36,598 nt of DNA from CAYYHA01 sp964471535. Its GTDB lineage: Bacteria > Myxococcota > Myxococcia > SLRQ01. The notes under the pieces were generated by a model. That model did no database searches, had not been told where the DNA came from, and was given only the letters and a program-made list of their open reading frames with translations. Each line of letters opens with the position of its first letter. The stretch's first letter is position 1. Positions 1 through 10,219 of this stretch are shown in pieces. The stretch covers positions 1-36,598 of the forward strand of contig CAYYHA010000017.1 of assembly GCA_964471535.1 (NCBI GenBank), in the 5' to 3' direction. The position numbers and the translations under genes are program-made.

Positions 1-481
1 CGGGCGGTGCGGGGGTGGGCGGCGCCGCAGGTCGCGGCGCCGCAGGCGCGGTGGCCGGCGCGGCGGTCGTAGCGGGGCGACCCGGGATGGCGCTGGGCAT
101 CGGCTCGCCCTTCGCGCCGGTCACGAGGATGTTCACCTTGTCGATGAGGGCCTGCGACTCGAACGGCTTGGTGATGTGATCGTCGGCGCGCACCTGCGCC
201 GCGCGCCCTTCGTCGAAGGGCTCGAAGGACCCGGCGAGGAGGATGACGGGAACCCTGGCCAGCTCCGGGTCCTGCTTGAGCGCCATGCACACGTCGTAGC
301 CGCTCTGATCAGGGAGGACCACGTCGAGCAGGACGATGTCGGGGCGGATCTCGCGCGCCTTCGGCAACACCTCCGCCCCGGTCCCCACGGCGACCACATC
401 GTAGTCCTCGTGGGCGAAGGTGATCTGAACCACCTTCTGCATCGTCTTGCTGTCATCGGCCAGCAGGAGTTTCTTGGGCAT
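1..481 (-). CDS. Receiver-domain response regulator with Pro/Ala-rich C-terminal extension (partial, runs off left edge)
   Basis: The gene starts at ATG 481 (MPKKLLLADD) with a GAGGAG-type ribosome site about 7 bases upstream, and its 3' end lies outside the window. Residues 1-120 form a CheY-like receiver: acidic pocket D9/D10, phospho-acceptor D53 in IVLLDVVLP, and K105 in ITKPFES. From about residue 125 the chain becomes low complexity, rich in Pro, Ala and Thr, so the missing part is probably a linker leading to another domain. Receivers of this type ('ADDSxTMQKVV...FEPFDE...KPFESQALIDKV') are common in Myxococcota, often fused to repeat-rich or zinc-ribbon parts; that is family knowledge. 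It lies downstream of the CheW-like pair on the same strand but has its own strong promoter at 607-635. The receiver call is firm. The output domain is unknown. Confidence 0.85.
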   Translation of the reverse strand, partial: MPKKLLLADDSKTMQKVVQITFAHEDYDVVAVGTGAEVLPKAREIRPDIVLLDVVLPDQSGYDVCMALKQDPELARVPVILLAGSFEPFDEGRAAQVRADDHITKPFESQALIDKVNILVTGAKGEPMPSAIPGRPATTAAPATAPAAPRPAAPPTPAPP

Positions 482-606
482 CCGGCTCTCCTCGCGTCCA
501 CCATCCAGCGCGTGCACGGGGTCCGGATCGTGCCAGCACTCCGGGTCGTGCAGTGGGAATGGGGCCGCCGGTTGGGTTACGGCGAAACCATCGGCAACTC
601 GGAGCG

Positions 607-635
607 GTTGTATCTCGCCCCACCGGGCGAGTCAA
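607..635 (-). promoter_or_regulatory. Sigma70-type promoter for the receiver gene
   Basis: Read on the minus strand this is TTGACT (635-630), a 17-base spacer, then TACAAC (612-607). That is close to the housekeeping consensus with ideal spacing. Transcription would start near 600, giving a leader of about 120 bases before ATG 481. It is among the best promoter matches I see in the window. The spacer contains a perfect inverted repeat (614-631). Confidence 0.6.
614..631. repeat. Inverted repeat inside the promoter spacer (possible operator)
   Basis: CTCGCCC (614-620), CACC, GGGCGAG (625-631) is a perfect 7-bp inverted repeat with a 4-base centre. It lies between the -35 and -10 elements of the promoter at 607-635 and reaches into the edge of the -35 hexamer. 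Such a position suits a dimeric repressor or activator site. It lies upstream of the predicted transcription start, so an RNA hairpin role is unlikely. Confidence 0.4.
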
Positions 636-676
636 ATCCGTGCCCCGGCGGGTCGGCGCCGTATCCTACCGAACTT

Positions 677-1075
677 TCAAGGGTTTTTGGCCTCACCCAG
701 CGCATCGGGATCGAGGAGGATGGCCGGCCAGCCCCCCACCGCGATCTCGCGCCCCACCCCTTCGGGCAGGGGGTCGCCCAGATGCCCGGGCGCGGTGCCC
801 TCCACCCGCTGACAGCCGAGCCCCACCGCCTCGCCCCCGCCATCCACCACCACCGCGAGCGCGGGTACCTTCTTCAGGGCCCCGAGCCCGGTCAGGCGAA
901 GGGGGTCGAGGAGGGGCAGCAGCGTTCCTGCATGGAGCATCAAGCCGAGCACCTCGGGCCCGGTCAGTGGCAGAGGTGTGACCCCATCCGTCGGAGCCAC
1001 GGCGATGAGCGAAGCGACAGGCACGGCGAGGCGCCGTCCTCCCGCTTGGAACACGAGTACCTCGGCGGAGCTCAC
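677..1075 (-). CDS. CheW-like chemotaxis coupling protein
   Basis: The 132-aa product is a CheW-like domain. A conserved hydrophobic start (EVLVFQAGGRRLAVPV) is followed by the 'VLGLMLHAGTLLPLLDPLRL' stretch that corresponds to the VxGxxxxRGxxxPVxDL core of CheW. CheW proteins link chemoreceptors to the CheA kinase in the cytoplasm (family knowledge). The start is GTG 1075, overlapping the stop of the upstream gene as GTGA (1075-1072), so the two are translationally coupled. It is slightly short and the RG of the core is HA, so it may be a divergent coupling or scaffold protein. No CheA, receptor or CheB/R gene is in the window, so it may serve a system encoded elsewhere. Confidence 0.7.
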   Translation of the reverse strand: MSSAEVLVFQAGGRRLAVPVASLIAVAPTDGVTPLPLTGPEVLGLMLHAGTLLPLLDPLRLTGLGALKKVPALAVVVDGGGEAVGLGCQRVEGTAPGHLGDPLPEGVGREIAVGGWPAILLDPDALGEAKNP

Positions 1076-1458
1076 GTCGAGACCCCCGCCAGAACGCCCC
1101 GCGGATCCAGACAGGGCAAGAGCCCAGCCGGGGTGGCCCAGACGCCGCGGAAGGCGGGGCGCTTCAGGCGGCACCGGGTGGGTAGCGCATAGTAGGCCTT
1201 GTCCCCCACGTCCTCCACCCGCATCACCTCGTCCACGCCGAGGGCTGGGGCGGCGCCGGACAGATGCACCCACGCGGCCGGCGGACCGTCAGAGGGCACC
1301 TCGAGCAGCTCGGCGAGCACGCGGTCCCGGGCGGGGTCGCGGGGCTCGGTGGCCAGGCGCTCCACCAGACTGGCTTCGATGCCGCAGCAAAATGCGCCGA
1401 GGCGCACCACCACGGCCAGGGTTCTGTCGTCGGTGAAGCGTCGCGGCCCCGAGTCCAC
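1072..1458 (-). CDS. Divergent CheW-like domain protein
   Basis: The 128-aa product shows CheW-like features: 'LAVVVRLGAFCCGIEASLVERL' at the N-terminus, a central ALGVDEVMRVED segment, and 'GVWATPAGLLPCLDPRGVL' near the end, matching the usual G-x-x-x-x-x-G-x-x-P-x-x-D pattern. It is the first gene of a two-gene unit with the CheW-like gene at 677-1075 (4-base overlap). The start is GTG 1458. A -10-like CATAGT lies only 6 bases upstream of it (1470-1465), suggesting a leaderless message. The two proteins are unlike each other in detail, so this is not a recent duplication. The fold assignment is an inference from pattern only. Confidence 0.55.
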   Translation of the reverse strand: MDSGPRRFTDDRTLAVVVRLGAFCCGIEASLVERLATEPRDPARDRVLAELLEVPSDGPPAAWVHLSGAAPALGVDEVMRVEDVGDKAYYALPTRCRLKRPAFRGVWATPAGLLPCLDPRGVLAGVST

Positions 1459-1464
1459 GGCGCC

Positions 1465-1470
1465 ACTATG
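1465..1470 (-). promoter_or_regulatory. -10-like element 6 bases before the start of the CheW-like pair
   Basis: CATAGT on the minus strand ends 6 bases before GTG 1458. This is one of a recurring set of TA-rich hexamers next to start codons in this window. No convincing -35 is seen 17 bases upstream. The call is tentative. Confidence 0.3.
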
Positions 1471-1568
1471 CCTCGGCCCAGGCTGCGCGAACCAGCGGAC
1501 GCGGATTTGACCTCCCCGCTCCGGCGCTGGTACCTGAAGGGCACCGCCGGGGCACCACGGGTCGAAGG

Positions 1569-2918
1569 ATGGCTCCGAGAATTCTCCTCATCGACGACGA
1601 CCGCTTCGCGCGGCAGGTCTATGGCGACGCCTTGCGCGAGGCCGGCTACGAGGTGGAGACGGCAGCCGACGGCGAAGCGGGGCTCGAGGCGCTCTCCCGC
1701 GCGCAGGGCACCGCTGGGCACGTCGACGTCGTGATCCTCGACATGCTCCTGCCGGGGATGGATGGGCACGCGGTGCTCTCGGAGGCACGCCGGATCGATC
1801 CCGACGTGGGCGTGGTGGTTATCAGTGCCCTCGACCGGGTGGACTCGGCCGTACGAGCCATCAAGGCGGGCGCCTTCGACTACCTCCTCAAGCCGGTCAA
1901 CTCCGAGACCCTCCGGATCGTGGTGCAGCGCTGCCTCGAGCTACGCGAGCTACTCCGCGAGAACGAAGGGCTCAAGGCCCACCTCGCCCTCTCGCAGGCG
2001 GGCGCACGCATCACCTCGGACACCGAACGCGGCCAAGTGTACCGGCACCTGGTCGATGCCCTCCTCGGGCACACCCGCGCCCACCGTGTGCTGGTCGTGG
2101 CAGAGGAAGAGGACCGTCCCGTGACCCTGGCCGACGCAGGTGAAGGCCCCCCGGCGGAGGCGCTGCTCCCCTCACCGGTGGTGCTGCAGACCGTGGCCGG
2201 CTCTCCGGGCTTCCACGAGATCTCGTTGCACGAGGGCCACGCCGTGGCCAGCGCCCTACCAGAAGTCGAATCGCCGACAGCGGTCCTCCTCGTCTCGCAG
2301 TCTCCGCTCGGCGAGACGGACCTGGGACGGGCTTCGTTCCTGCTACGCCACGCTGCTCAGGCGCTCGCCGCCTTGCGTCGTCTCGAAGCGGCGCAGGAGC
2401 TGGCCTACGAGGACGACCTCACCGGGCTGTACAACGCCCGCTACCTCGACCGGGCGCTCGACGAGGCCCTCGAGCGCGCGCACAGCATGGGGGTTCCCTT
2501 CTCCGTGCTCTTCCTCGACCTGGATCACTTCAAGGCGGTAAACGACCGCTACGGTCACCTCGCCGGCTCCCACCTGCTCGCCGAGGTCGCACGAGTGCTG
2601 AAGGCGTGCATCCGGGAGGACGACAAGGCGGTGCGCTACGGTGGCGACGAGTACGTGGTGCTCCTCCCCGAGACGCGGGCGGACGCAGCCCTGCGCATCG
2701 CCGAACGCATCCGGCAGCAGGTGGCAAGTCACCGCTTCGTCCTACCGAATGGCGAGGAAGTCGCCGTCACCGTCTCCATTGGGGTGGCCGCCCATCCCGA
2801 GCACGCCTTGAACAAAGAAGGGATTCTCGATCAGGCCGACGCGGCGCTGTACCGGGGCAAGCGTAGCCGACGCAACGTGGTCTTCCTCGCCGGCGGCGAG
2901 GACGCCGCACAGGCCTGA
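1569..2918 (+). CDS. Response regulator-diguanylate cyclase (receiver-GGDEF)
   Basis: The 449-aa protein has three parts. Residues 4-125 are a receiver with D9-D11, phospho-acceptor D58 in VVILDMLLP, and K108 in YLLKPV. About 126-275 is a helical and GAF-like middle region that I cannot name. About 280-440 is a GGDEF domain. The active-site motif is GGDEY (358-362) and the inhibitory I-site RxxD is present five residues before it (349-352, REDD), so the cyclase should be active and feedback-inhibited by c-di-GMP. GGDEF enzymes join two GTP into c-di-GMP, which controls motility and surface behaviour (family knowledge). It is transcribed divergently from the CheW-like pair; 110 bases separate the starts. 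ATG 1569 is the only start that keeps the whole receiver; the ribosome site is poor. Confidence 0.93.
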   Translation: MAPRILLIDDDRFARQVYGDALREAGYEVETAADGEAGLEALSRAQGTAGHVDVVILDMLLPGMDGHAVLSEARRIDPDVGVVVISALDRVDSAVRAIKAGAFDYLLKPVNSETLRIVVQRCLELRELLRENEGLKAHLALSQAGARITSDTERGQVYRHLVDALLGHTRAHRVLVVAEEEDRPVTLADAGEGPPAEALLPSPVVLQTVAGSPGFHEISLHEGHAVASALPEVESPTAVLLVSQSPLGETDLGRASFLLRHAAQALAALRRLEAAQELAYEDDLTGLYNARYLDRALDEALERAHSMGVPFSVLFLDLDHFKAVNDRYGHLAGSHLLAEVARVLKACIREDDKAVRYGGDEYVVLLPETRADAALRIAERIRQQVASHRFVLPNGEEVAVTVSIGVAAHPEHALNKEGILDQADAALYRGKRSRRNVVFLAGGEDAAQA

Positions 2919-2933
2919 GGACCCGCGGCGGCC

Positions 2934-2948
2934 CCGGGAAGAACCCGG
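2934..2948 (+). terminator. Weak GC hairpin after the diguanylate cyclase gene
   Basis: CCGGG (2934-2938), loop AAGAA, CCCGG (2944-2948) can form a 5-bp stem 16 bases after the stop codon. There is no T tract, so it is at best a weak or factor-assisted terminator. Confidence 0.2.
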
Positions 2949-2989
2949 CGACCCGCGCGCAAAGGGCGCACCGGCCGGCGTCACGTTCG

Positions 2990-3018
2990 TTGCGAAGTCG
3001 GCTCCGCAGGCATAGAGT
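2990..3018 (+). promoter_or_regulatory. Promoter of the TPR-metallopeptidase gene, probably leaderless
   Basis: TTGCGA (2990-2995), 17-base spacer, TAGAGT (3013-3018). The -10 ends 7 bases before ATG 3026, so the expected transcription start falls at or next to the start codon. The 8-mer ATAGAGTC here recurs at the same distance from the monoamine oxidase start (17220-17227). Confidence 0.5.
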
Positions 3019-3025
3019 CGCGCCG

Positions 3026-4098
3026 ATGTCGCGGGAAACGCGTGGTACCTCGGTCGAAGAACTTCTCGATCAGGCGGATGCGGCCTTCGCCGAGGAGGCC
3101 TTCGAGGCGGCGCGCCGAGCCGCCGCCCGGGCGGTGCAAATCGACCCCACTTCGGTGGAGGCGCGCCACTACCTGGCGGCGGCCCTGGCGGGACTCGGGG
3201 AGGACGAAGCAGCAGACCGCGCCTACCACGAGGCGCTGGCCCTCGCACCCGACGACCTCGACCTGCTCCTGGACACGGCCGAGCTTCTGCTCGAACGCTA
3301 CCCAGGCGATCGGGATGCGCTGCAGGAGGCGGTGGAGCTCGCCGGCCGCGGTGCCGACCTGGCACGAAGGAGGCGTGGGCGCGAGCGCGCGCTCGCCGGC
3401 GACTTCGCGCTCCTCGAAGCACGGGCCTTTCTCGGGCTCGGCCGTGCGCGGGCCGCGCTGTGGCGCNNNNNNNNNNCCTGCCGGACGAACTCGAAGTGTG
3501 GCTGGCGCGGGGGACGGCGCTTTTCGAACTCCTCCGCCTCGACGAAGCACAGGAAGCCTTCGAACGGGTGCTGCAAGTGGCCCCGGACGAAGCGTACGCA
3601 TGGTGGTACCTGGGGCTCATCGCCGAGCGGCGGGCCCTCGGGCGGGCCGACGGCGCGGCGCTCGCCGCCTCCACCTTCTTCGAGCGGGCGCGCCGCCTCG
3701 ACCCCGAGGCCTTTCCTTCCCCCCTCACCTTGAGCGAGGGGGCGTTCGACACGGCGGTCGAGGAGGCGTTCTCGCGCTTGCCCGAGAAGGTGCGCCGCTA
3801 CCTGGAGAACGTCGCGGTGTGCGTCGAGCCCATTCCGCGGGACGAAGACCTCGCCGGGGAGCCGCCGCTCTCCCCCACCCTCCTCGGTCTCTTCCGCGGC
3901 ACGCCGCTGACCGAGCGCAGCGTGGAGGATCCGTGGTGCCACTTTCCCGCCTCCATCGTGCTCTACCAGCGCAACCTCGAACGCGCCTGCCGAAGTCGGG
4001 AGGAACTCCTCGAGGAGATCGAGATCACCCTCCTCCACGAGGTGGGCCACTTCCTCGGTCTGTCGGAGGAGGAGGTGGCTGCGCTGGGTCTCGAGTGA
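3026..4098 (+). CDS. TPR protein with zincin-like (MMP family) metallopeptidase end; interrupted by an assembly gap
   Basis: The N-terminal part (3026 to the gap) carries TPR-like helical repeats ('ARHYLAAALAGLGEDEAADRAY'-type units). After the gap another TPR unit leads into a C-terminal domain ending LLHEVGHFLGLSEEE. That is the HExxHxxGLxEE signature of the small zincin-like metallopeptidase family (Pfam Zincin_1). The two His and the following Glu would bind zinc, and the first Glu would be catalytic. Ten N at 3467-3476 sit in the middle. The reading frames either side do not agree over exactly ten bases, so the true gap length differs from 10. I read one gene because both halves are TPR-rich, face the same way, and neither side has a stop near the gap. 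The start is ATG 3026, next to a clear -10. The substrate is unknown. The last 74 bases overlap the end of udk. Confidence 0.75.
3467..3476. other. Assembly gap (10 N)
   Basis: Ten undetermined bases join two contigs inside the TPR-metallopeptidase gene. The frame upstream (from ATG 3026) and the frame downstream (ending TGA 4098) differ if the gap is taken literally, so the N count is a placeholder. Confidence 0.95.
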
Positions 4099-4735
4099 GG
4101 CTCCGTCTGGTGGAGCCGTGGTCGGCGATGCGGGCGCGGATGGCGCCGGCCACCATCTCCACCGCGGCGTCGCTGTGGCCTCCGTGGGGGATGATCACAT
4201 CGGCGTAGCGCTTGGACGGCTCCACGAAGCTCCAGTGCATGGGGCGCACCGTTTGGAAGTACTGGTCGAGGACCCCCTCGAGGCTGCGCCCCCGCTCGGC
4301 GACGTCCCGCTGGATGCGCCGGGCCACCCGCACGTCATCGTCGGCATCGACGTAGATGCGCACGTCGAGCAGCTCGCGCACCTCGGGAATGGCGAGGACC
4401 AGGATTCCCTCGAAGACGATCACCGGCGCGGGCTCGACACGGACGGTCTTGGCTGTCCGCGCGTGATCCACGAAGGAGTAGACCGGTTTCTCGATGGGCC
4501 TACCCGCTTTGAGCGCCCGCAGGTGTCGCACGATGAGTGGAACGTCGAACGCATCGGGGTGATCGTAGTTGATGCGGCGGCGTTCCTCCGGAGGCACGGC
4601 TGCGTTGTCCTTGTAGTAGGCGTCCTGGTCCAGGAAGACCACGGGGTGCCCTTCGAGGAGCGATGCGATGCGGCGAGCGACGGTGGTCTTTCCCGAGGCG
4701 GTACCGCCGGCGATTCCGATGGTCAGCGCATCCAT
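4025..4735 (-). CDS. udk: Uridine kinase
   Basis: Phosphorylates uridine and cytidine with ATP or GTP in pyrimidine salvage, in the cytoplasm. The 236-aa product opens with MDALTIGIAGGTASGKTT, whose P-loop (GGTASGKT, residues 10-17) is typical of Udk. It continues with the family signatures FLDQDAYYKD, 'NYDHPDAFDVPLI', 'PVYSFVDHARTAKTVRVEP', VIVFEGILVL, and RRIQRDVAERGRS followed by PMHWSFVEPSKRYADVIIP. The conserved enzyme ends near residue 208. The last 28 or so residues are a Pro/Arg/Gly tail that overlaps the end of the convergent metallopeptidase gene by 74 bases. The start is ATG 4735. GGAG lies a few bases upstream and TAGCTT lies 7 bases upstream. Confidence 0.95.
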   Translation of the reverse strand: MDALTIGIAGGTASGKTTVARRIASLLEGHPVVFLDQDAYYKDNAAVPPEERRRINYDHPDAFDVPLIVRHLRALKAGRPIEKPVYSFVDHARTAKTVRVEPAPVIVFEGILVLAIPEVRELLDVRIYVDADDDVRVARRIQRDVAERGRSLEGVLDQYFQTVRPMHWSFVEPSKRYADVIIPHGGHSDAAVEMVAGAIRARIADHGSTRRSLTRDPAQPPPPPTDRGSGPPRGGG

Positions 4736-4742
4736 CGCTCCG

Positions 4743-4771
4743 AAGCTACCCCGCGCCGCACCGGGGCGAAA
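4743..4771 (-). promoter_or_regulatory. Possible promoter of udk
   Basis: On the minus strand TTTCGC (4771-4766), 17 bases, TAGCTT (4748-4743). The -10-like element ends 7 bases before ATG 4735. The -35 is poor. It is included because position and sequence match the other start-adjacent -10 elements in this window. Confidence 0.3.
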
Positions 4772-4814
4772 AGGGGCACGCCCTGGCGCCGGGAGAAGCG
4801 CGCGCCGGTGCGCG

Positions 4815-4843
4815 TTGATGCGCCCGATCCCCTATGCCATACT
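4815..4843 (+). promoter_or_regulatory. Probable promoter of the Clp unfoldase operon
   Basis: TTGATG (4815-4820), 17-base spacer, CATACT (4838-4843), in the 209-base region between udk and the clp gene. A start near 4850 would give a leader of about 95 bases before ATG 4945. I see no CIRCE-type heat-shock repeat here. A 10-bp palindrome, CCTCGCGAGG, lies in the leader at about 4924-4933. Confidence 0.4.
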
Positions 4844-4944
4844 CGGTGCAGCTCTCACCGCCCATACGACGATCCGAAGGATCCCTCCGCGCCTCTCCGC
4901 TCCTGTTCCTGCTCTCTCTCCTACCTCGCGAGGCTCTCTGGCTC

Positions 4945-7505
<2,561 letters not shown>

Positions 7506-7509
<4 letters not shown>

Positions 7510-8369
7510 GCCCCACGAAGGGCCGTACCGACAGCTTCTTCGTCGTCGGCGCAGGACGGGTGGGCACCGGCCTCGCGGTGGCGCTCTCGCGCCACCTTCC
7601 ACTCCTCGGAACCTGGAACCGAAGCCCCGCCGGAGCCCGTCGCAGCCGCCGGCTCACCGGCGCACCGGCGTCCGCAGGACGCTTTCCGCGGCGTATGCGT
7701 CAGGCGCGGTGGGTCTTCCTCACGGTGCCCGACGACGCCCTGGCCGAGGTGGCCGCGACGCTGGCCGCGGAGGGACGCATCGGTGCCGGCCAACGCGTCG
7801 TCCACATGAGCGGCGCGAGCAGCCTGTCGGTGCTCGATGCTGCGCGACGGGTGGGGGCAGAAGTCGGATCCCTGCATCCCCTGCGTGCCTTCGCCGATCC
7901 GAAGCGCGCCGCTGCCGCGTTCGAAGGCGCGCTCGCGGTGGTCGCGGGCGAGGCTGCGGTGGCGCGAGGCCTTCGTCGCATTGCCCGGCTCCTGGGGATG
8001 CGTCCCGTGGCGCTCCCAGACGATCCACAGGTGCGCGCGCTCTACCACGCGGGCGCCGTGAGCGCGGCAGGAGGCGTGGTCACGCTGCTCGCCCTGGCGC
8101 TCGAGGCGCTGGAGGCAGCCGGGATCGAGGCACGGGCCGCCCTCCCCGGCCTCCTCTCGCTGGCACGGGGAAGCCTCGACGCCCTCGAGCGCACCGCTGA
8201 CCCTCGGACAGCACTCACCGGCCCGGTGGCCCGCGGCGACCGCCGCGTCGTCGAGGCCCACCTCCAGGCGATGGAGACGCTGCCCGAGGCCTCACGGGCC
8301 CTCTACCGGGCGCTGATCCGGCGCAGCCTGGCCCTGGTCGGCGAGGATCCGAACGCCTGGAATCTGTGA
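7506..8369 (+). CDS. Rossmann-like and DUF2520 domain protein
   Basis: The 287-aa protein begins with a dinucleotide-binding fold (FFVVGAGRVGTGLAVAL, GxGxxG at about residues 15-20). It then has LTVPDDALAEVA, HMSGASSLSVLDAA and GSLHPLRAFADP, which are hallmark stretches of the DUF2520/YceG-unrelated dehydrogenase-like family. A helical C-terminal half resembles the dimerisation domain of pyrroline-5-carboxylate reductase-type enzymes. It probably binds NAD(P), but the substrate is not known for this family as far as I can say. Its ATG overlaps the Clp stop by four bases (7506-7509), so the two are co-translated. No functional link between them is evident. It ends 79 bases short of the convergent nadD. 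Confidence 0.85.
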
Positions 8370-8448
8370 CCGAACCGGGACGCAGACTTGCGACCGGATC
8401 CGTCTGTCGCCCGGGATTCCTCGGCGGAGCCGTACCGTGCCGGCTGCC

Positions 8449-9021
8449 TCACCCTGGCGGGTGGGCGTACCAGCCCTCGGCACGACACAGGGCTTCGACC
8501 GCCCGGGGCACGAAGCCCTCGACCGAGGCGCCACGGGCCAGCTGCGCGCGGATCCAGGTGGACGAGACGTTGGGGATGGGCGGCCCCTTCCCGCCGGGGA
8601 AGCCCTCTCGCGGCAAGACGATGAAGCGCGCCATCGCACGCACCGTGTCGATCTCCTTCCAATCGTCGAGTTCGGCGAGGAGATCGCTGCCCACGACCAG
8701 CGCGAAGCGCGCCTGCGGGTAGGCGTGGCTCAGCGCCCGGAGCGTGTCGACGGTGCGATTCTCCTGCCCCTTCCGCGCGAGATCCCCCTCGATGGTGCTC
8801 ACCCGAACGCGCTCGTCGAAGAGTTCGGCCACCGCCCGGCACATGGCGACGCGGGCGGCGAACGGCGCCAGCGGCTTGCCAAAGGCGTGCGTATGGGTGG
8901 GCACGAAGAGGAGGTGGTCGACGGACTCGACGGCGAGCACCGAAGCGGCGGCCCACACGTGACCGATGTGCGGTGGGTTGAAGGATCCTCCGAAGAGGGC
9001 CACCTCGCCGGAGAGCGTCAT
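8449..9021 (-). CDS. nadD: Nicotinate-nucleotide adenylyltransferase
   Basis: Transfers AMP from ATP to nicotinate mononucleotide, giving deamido-NAD in NAD synthesis. The 190-aa product shows the nucleotidyltransferase signature GGSFNPPHIGH near the N-terminus. Further features are LLFVPTHTHAFGKPLAPFAAR (the substrate loop, usually 'P...PHK'), LVVGSDLLAELDDWKEID, and SSTWIRAQL, which corresponds to the second active-site motif SSTxIR. The length is normal. The start is ATG 9021, overlapping the kinase gene's stop as ATGA. It is the last gene of the operon that begins at 12903. It is usually found next to proA or rsfS, so this context is unusual. Confidence 0.93.
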   Translation of the reverse strand: MTLSGEVALFGGSFNPPHIGHVWAAASVLAVESVDHLLFVPTHTHAFGKPLAPFAARVAMCRAVAELFDERVRVSTIEGDLARKGQENRTVDTLRALSHAYPQARFALVVGSDLLAELDDWKEIDTVRAMARFIVLPREGFPGGKGPPIPNVSSTWIRAQLARGASVEGFVPRAVEALCRAEGWYAHPPG

Positions 9022-10214
9022 GGCCTCGCCTCCTCCCACAGTGGCAGCTTCATGTGAACGGTCGTCCCCTCGCCGGCGCGGCTCTCGATCCAGGCCTGCC
9101 CGCCCAGATCTTCGGTGACGCGGCGCACGATGTACAGGCCGAGCCCCGTGCCCCGCCCGGCTCCGCCGTCCAGGCGGATGGTCGGCTGGAAGACGCGCTC
9201 TCGCGCCTCTTCGGGGATACCCGGCCCGTTGTCCCGCACCACCAGATCCGCCCAACCCTCGCCGCAGGACGCGAAGACCTCTATCTCTGGGGCGCGCCGG
9301 GCGTCGCGGTGCCGGAGGGCGTTTTCGATGACGTTCGCTACCGCCTCACCGATTCGAAAGGCGTCGCCGCGCACGGCGGGGAGGCACCCCGCCACCCGCA
9401 GGGAGGCCCCCTCGGACAGAAGGAGATCGGCGAGGCGCTCCCGCACCCCATCGACCACCTGCTCGAGGTCCACCCGCCCCTCCTCGGGGGTCCCGGCCCG
9501 GACGCGGGCGAAGGCCAAGAGACGCTCGAGCAGCGCGTGCATCCACCTCGCGTTGTAGGCGATGCGCTCGGCGGCGTGGCGTAGCGTCTCGGGACCGTCC
9601 TCGAGCCCGGCGACCAGCAGGTCGGCGAAGCCCTGCACCGACACGAGCGGACTCTTGAGATCGTGGGAGACGATCGTGATGAGATCCTGCAGCTCCCGGT
9701 TGGCGCGAACGAGCTCGGCCTGTTGCCACTTCAGGTCGCGCACCTGTGCCTCGACCCTCGCTTCGAGCGCTTGGGCACGGCAGGCGAGTTCCCGCCGGGC
9801 GGCACGGAGGGAGAGGTGCACGCGCACCCGGGCGAGCAGCTCGGAGGTGGCAAACGGCTTGACCAGGAAGTCGTCGGCCCCTGCCTCGAAGCCCTCGAGC
9901 CGCACCGAGAGCTCGGTGCGGGCGGTGAGGAGCAAGACCGGCAGATCCCGTGTGCTCGGGCTCCGGCGAAGCCGGCGCACGAGGTCGATGCCATCCATCC
10001 TGGGAAGCATCACATCGGAGATGAGCAGGTCGACGGGCTTCGCGGCGATCGCAGCGAGCGCCTCCTCACCGTCGCCCACGGCCCGGACCGTCCAGTGTCT
10101 GCCCAGGGCGCGGGTCAGGAAGCGCGCCAGCGCGGGGTCGTCCTCCACCACGAGGATCTGCGCCGCTTCGGCCCCAGCGGACGGCCTCCGGCCTGCCTCT
10201 TCCGATGCCCCCAT
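9018..10214 (-). CDS. Receiver-histidine kinase hybrid
   Basis: A 398-aa cytoplasmic protein without membrane helices. Residues 18-135 are a receiver with phospho-acceptor D67 (LLISDVMLP) and K119. A coiled-coil segment (about 136-178) follows. A HisKA domain has the H-box IVSHDLKSPL (H184). The HATPase domain has N298 in 'VIENALRH', the G1 box DNGPGIP, and the G2 box GRGTGLGLYIV. It is a soluble receiver-kinase, so its own input comes through phosphorylation at D67 rather than a sensor domain. It starts at ATG 10214, 5 bases after the namZ stop, and is coupled to nadD downstream. Its partner regulator is not in this operon. Confidence 0.93.
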   Translation of the reverse strand: MGASEEAGRRPSAGAEAAQILVVEDDPALARFLTRALGRHWTVRAVGDGEEALAAIAAKPVDLLISDVMLPRMDGIDLVRRLRRSPSTRDLPVLLLTARTELSVRLEGFEAGADDFLVKPFATSELLARVRVHLSLRAARRELACRAQALEARVEAQVRDLKWQQAELVRANRELQDLITIVSHDLKSPLVSVQGFADLLVAGLEDGPETLRHAAERIAYNARWMHALLERLLAFARVRAGTPEEGRVDLEQVVDGVRERLADLLLSEGASLRVAGCLPAVRGDAFRIGEAVANVIENALRHRDARRAPEIEVFASCGEGWADLVVRDNGPGIPEEARERVFQPTIRLDGGAGRGTGLGLYIVRRVTEDLGGQAWIESRAGEGTTVHMKLPLWEEARP

Positions 10215-10219
10215 GGTTC

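Noticed and set aside
522..553. Imperfect direct repeat TCCGG[A/G]TCGTGC, 18 bases apart, in the receiver gene leader
   Set aside because: Only two short copies. It could be chance in GC-rich DNA, and there is no independent sign of function.
610..650. tRNA-like T-arm look ('GAGTCAAATCC' near a GGGC/GCCC pair)
   Set aside because: The stem would leave an 11-base loop rather than 7, and no acceptor, D or anticodon stems can be placed around it. The same bases form a promoter on the other strand.
176..1192. Open plus-strand frame of over 300 codons opposite the receiver and CheW-like genes
   Set aside because: It spans three minus-strand genes and a promoter, and its translation is a shadow pattern without recognisable features.
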